A DNA stretch of 64,000 nucleotides from Amycolatopsis sp. cg9 (GTDB lineage Bacteria > Actinomycetota > Actinomycetes > Mycobacteriales > Pseudonocardiaceae): contig NZ_CP166850.1 in NCBI RefSeq assembly GCF_041346945.1, forward strand, positions 8,168,501-8,232,500. The letters are read 5' to 3'. Positions 62,973-64,000 of the stretch are shown piece by piece. Numbering within the stretch: position 1 is the first letter of the stretch; every line of letters begins with the position of its first letter. The notes beneath the pieces were generated by a model. That model did no database searches, had not been told where the DNA came from, and was given only the letters and a program-made list of their open reading frames with translations. Position numbers and translations under genes: made by a program.

Positions 62973-64000
62973 GTGAGACGACTGCTTTTTCCCAGCGCAC
63001 CACGGGCTCGCCGGCTCCTCGCGGCGGCACTCGCCCTGCTCCTGCCCACCGCCGTCGCGATCACCGCCGGCGCACCGGCCGCCCCCGCCGCACCGGCGTC
63101 CTACGCCTGGCGCAACGCCGAGATCGGCGGTGGCGGGTTCGTCCCCGGCATCGTCTTCAACCAGACCGAACCCGGGCTCGTCTACGCCCGCACCGACATC
63201 GGCGGCGCCTACCGCTGGAACCCCTCGACCGGGCGCTGGCTCCCGCTCCTCGACTCGGTCGGCTGGACCGACTGGGGCCACAACGGCGTCGTCAGCCTCG
63301 CCACCGACGCCGTCGACCCGAACCGGGTCTACGTCGCCGCGGGCATGTACACCAACAGCTGGGACCCGAACCCCGGCGCGATCCTGCGCTCGGCCGACCG
63401 CGGCGCCACGTGGCAGGCCGCGACACTGCCGTTCAAACTCGGCGGCAACATGCCCGGGCGCGGCATGGGCGAGCGGCTGGCGATCGACCCGAACCGCAAC
63501 AGCGTGCTGTACCTCGGCGCGCCCAGCGGCAACGGGCTCTGGCGCAGCACCGACTCCGGCGTCACGTGGGCGAAGGTGACCAGCTTCCCCAACCCCGGCG
63601 ACTACGCGCCCGACCCGAGCGACCCGTCGGGCTACTCCAGCGACAACGAAGGCGTCACCTGGGTGACGTTCGACCCCTCGACCGGCGCCCGCGGCAGCAC
63701 CACGCAGACGATCTACGTCGGCGTCGCGGACAAGCAGAACACCGTCTACCGCAGCACCGACGGCGGCGCGACCTGGGCGCGCCTGGCCGGCCAGCCCACC
63801 GGCTACCTGGCGCACAAGGGCGTCCTCGACCCGGTCGGCGGCTACCTCTACCTCGCGACCAGCGACACCGGCGGCCCCTACGACGGCGCGAAGGGCGACG
63901 TCTGGAAGTACGCCACGAAGACCGGCGCCTGGACGCGGATCAGCCCGATCCCGGCCGAGTCCGCCGACGACTACTTCGGCTACAGCGGCCTGACGATCGA
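62973..64000 (+). CDS. Secreted GH74 xyloglucanase-like enzyme (3' end cut by window)
   Basis: The 342 codons visible begin with a signal peptide (about 1-38, Arg-rich start then ALALLLPTAVAI) and the GH74 N-terminal beta-propeller: YAWRNAEIGGGGFVPGIVFN, then LVYARTDIGGAYRWN, in which the Asp is a catalytic residue of the family. Asp-box repeats (for example SADRGATW, STDSGVTW, STDGGATW) follow. GH74 enzymes cut xyloglucan outside the cell. GGAGG lies five bases before the GTG; a CebR-like box is 18 bp upstream. The second catalytic Asp lies past the window end. Confidence 0.9.
   Translation, partial: MRRLLFPSAPRARRLLAAALALLLPTAVAITAGAPAAPAAPASYAWRNAEIGGGGFVPGIVFNQTEPGLVYARTDIGGAYRWNPSTGRWLPLLDSVGWTDWGHNGVVSLATDAVDPNRVYVAAGMYTNSWDPNPGAILRSADRGATWQAATLPFKLGGNMPGRGMGERLAIDPNRNSVLYLGAPSGNGLWRSTDSGVTWAKVTSFPNPGDYAPDPSDPSGYSSDNEGVTWVTFDPSTGARGSTTQTIYVGVADKQNTVYRSTDGGATWARLAGQPTGYLAHKGVLDPVGGYLYLATSDTGGPYDGAKGDVWKYATKTGAWTRISPIPAESADDYFGYSGLTI

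Overview
The window is a very GC-rich actinobacterial chromosome segment. Codon use, frequent GTG starts, ATGA-type gene overlaps and gene content (LLM/F420-type and PPOX enzymes, several MarR/TetR regulators, an iniBAC-like dynamin cluster, SpoIIE/STAS partner switching) point to a Pseudonocardiaceae genus, most likely Amycolatopsis. That assignment is an inference from style and content; no rRNA or tRNA gene is present to confirm it. Both ends are cut inside genes: a flavin monooxygenase at the left and a GH74-type xyloglucanase at the right.

Layout. 1-6.8 kb: small detoxification or accessory genes, most with their own inverted-repeat operator (monooxygenase/TetR, DoxX, VOC, M15 peptidase, NmrA-like reductase, hydrolase/TetR, RibD-like reductase). 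6.9-13.9 kb: secreted S1 protease, enolase-superfamily enzyme, sulfatase-fold membrane enzyme, PPOX protein, Rv0909-like small protein, VanZ-RDD membrane protein. 14.0-17.9 kb: a tightly overlapped five-gene partner-switching operon, STAS - RsbW-like kinase - SpoIIE phosphatase - cobalamin-binding sensor - STAS. 18.0-21.9 kb: MBL hydrolase/MerR and MMPL exporter/MarR divergent pairs, each with an intergenic palindrome. 22-25.8 kb: secreted proteins and a polyamine operon (ODC-like, SpeD, SpeE-like). 25.8-32.5 kb: Tat-exported DUF4965-type protein with a ricin domain, DUF1883, a repetitive Val/Pro/Ala protein, MarR and an adenylate-forming ligase.

32.5-33.7 kb: an IS481-family element lying exactly between two convergent genes that now both end at its flanking CTAG. 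33.7-40.1 kb: a large TPR membrane protein, DUF4326, then a second signalling cluster (STAS, receiver, dual-PAS kinase, RsbW-like kinase, LuxR regulator). 40.2-43.0 kb: DUF6292, RraA-like, CutA and MFS genes. 43.4-50.8 kb: an iniBAC-like operon (14-repeat protein with His-rich tail, two dynamin-like GTPases, acidic Pro-rich protein, membrane-anchored Hsp70-like ATPase). 50.9-64 kb: LAL-type LuxR regulator, PI-PLC-like secreted enzyme, flavin monooxygenase, metH under a well-formed SAH riboswitch, an LLM oxidoreductase behind a KstR-like box, and a divergent sugar porter/GH74 pair with a CebR-like box.

The observations most worth following are the B12-sensor partner-switching operon, the SAH riboswitch of metH with its competing Shine-Dalgarno hairpin, the dynamin/Hsp70/repeat-protein operon, the stop-codon-preserving IS insertion with its sequestered ribosome site, and a 12-bp palindrome (TCCACAGTGGAC and close variants) that recurs inside unrelated genes at the cost of a rare codon.
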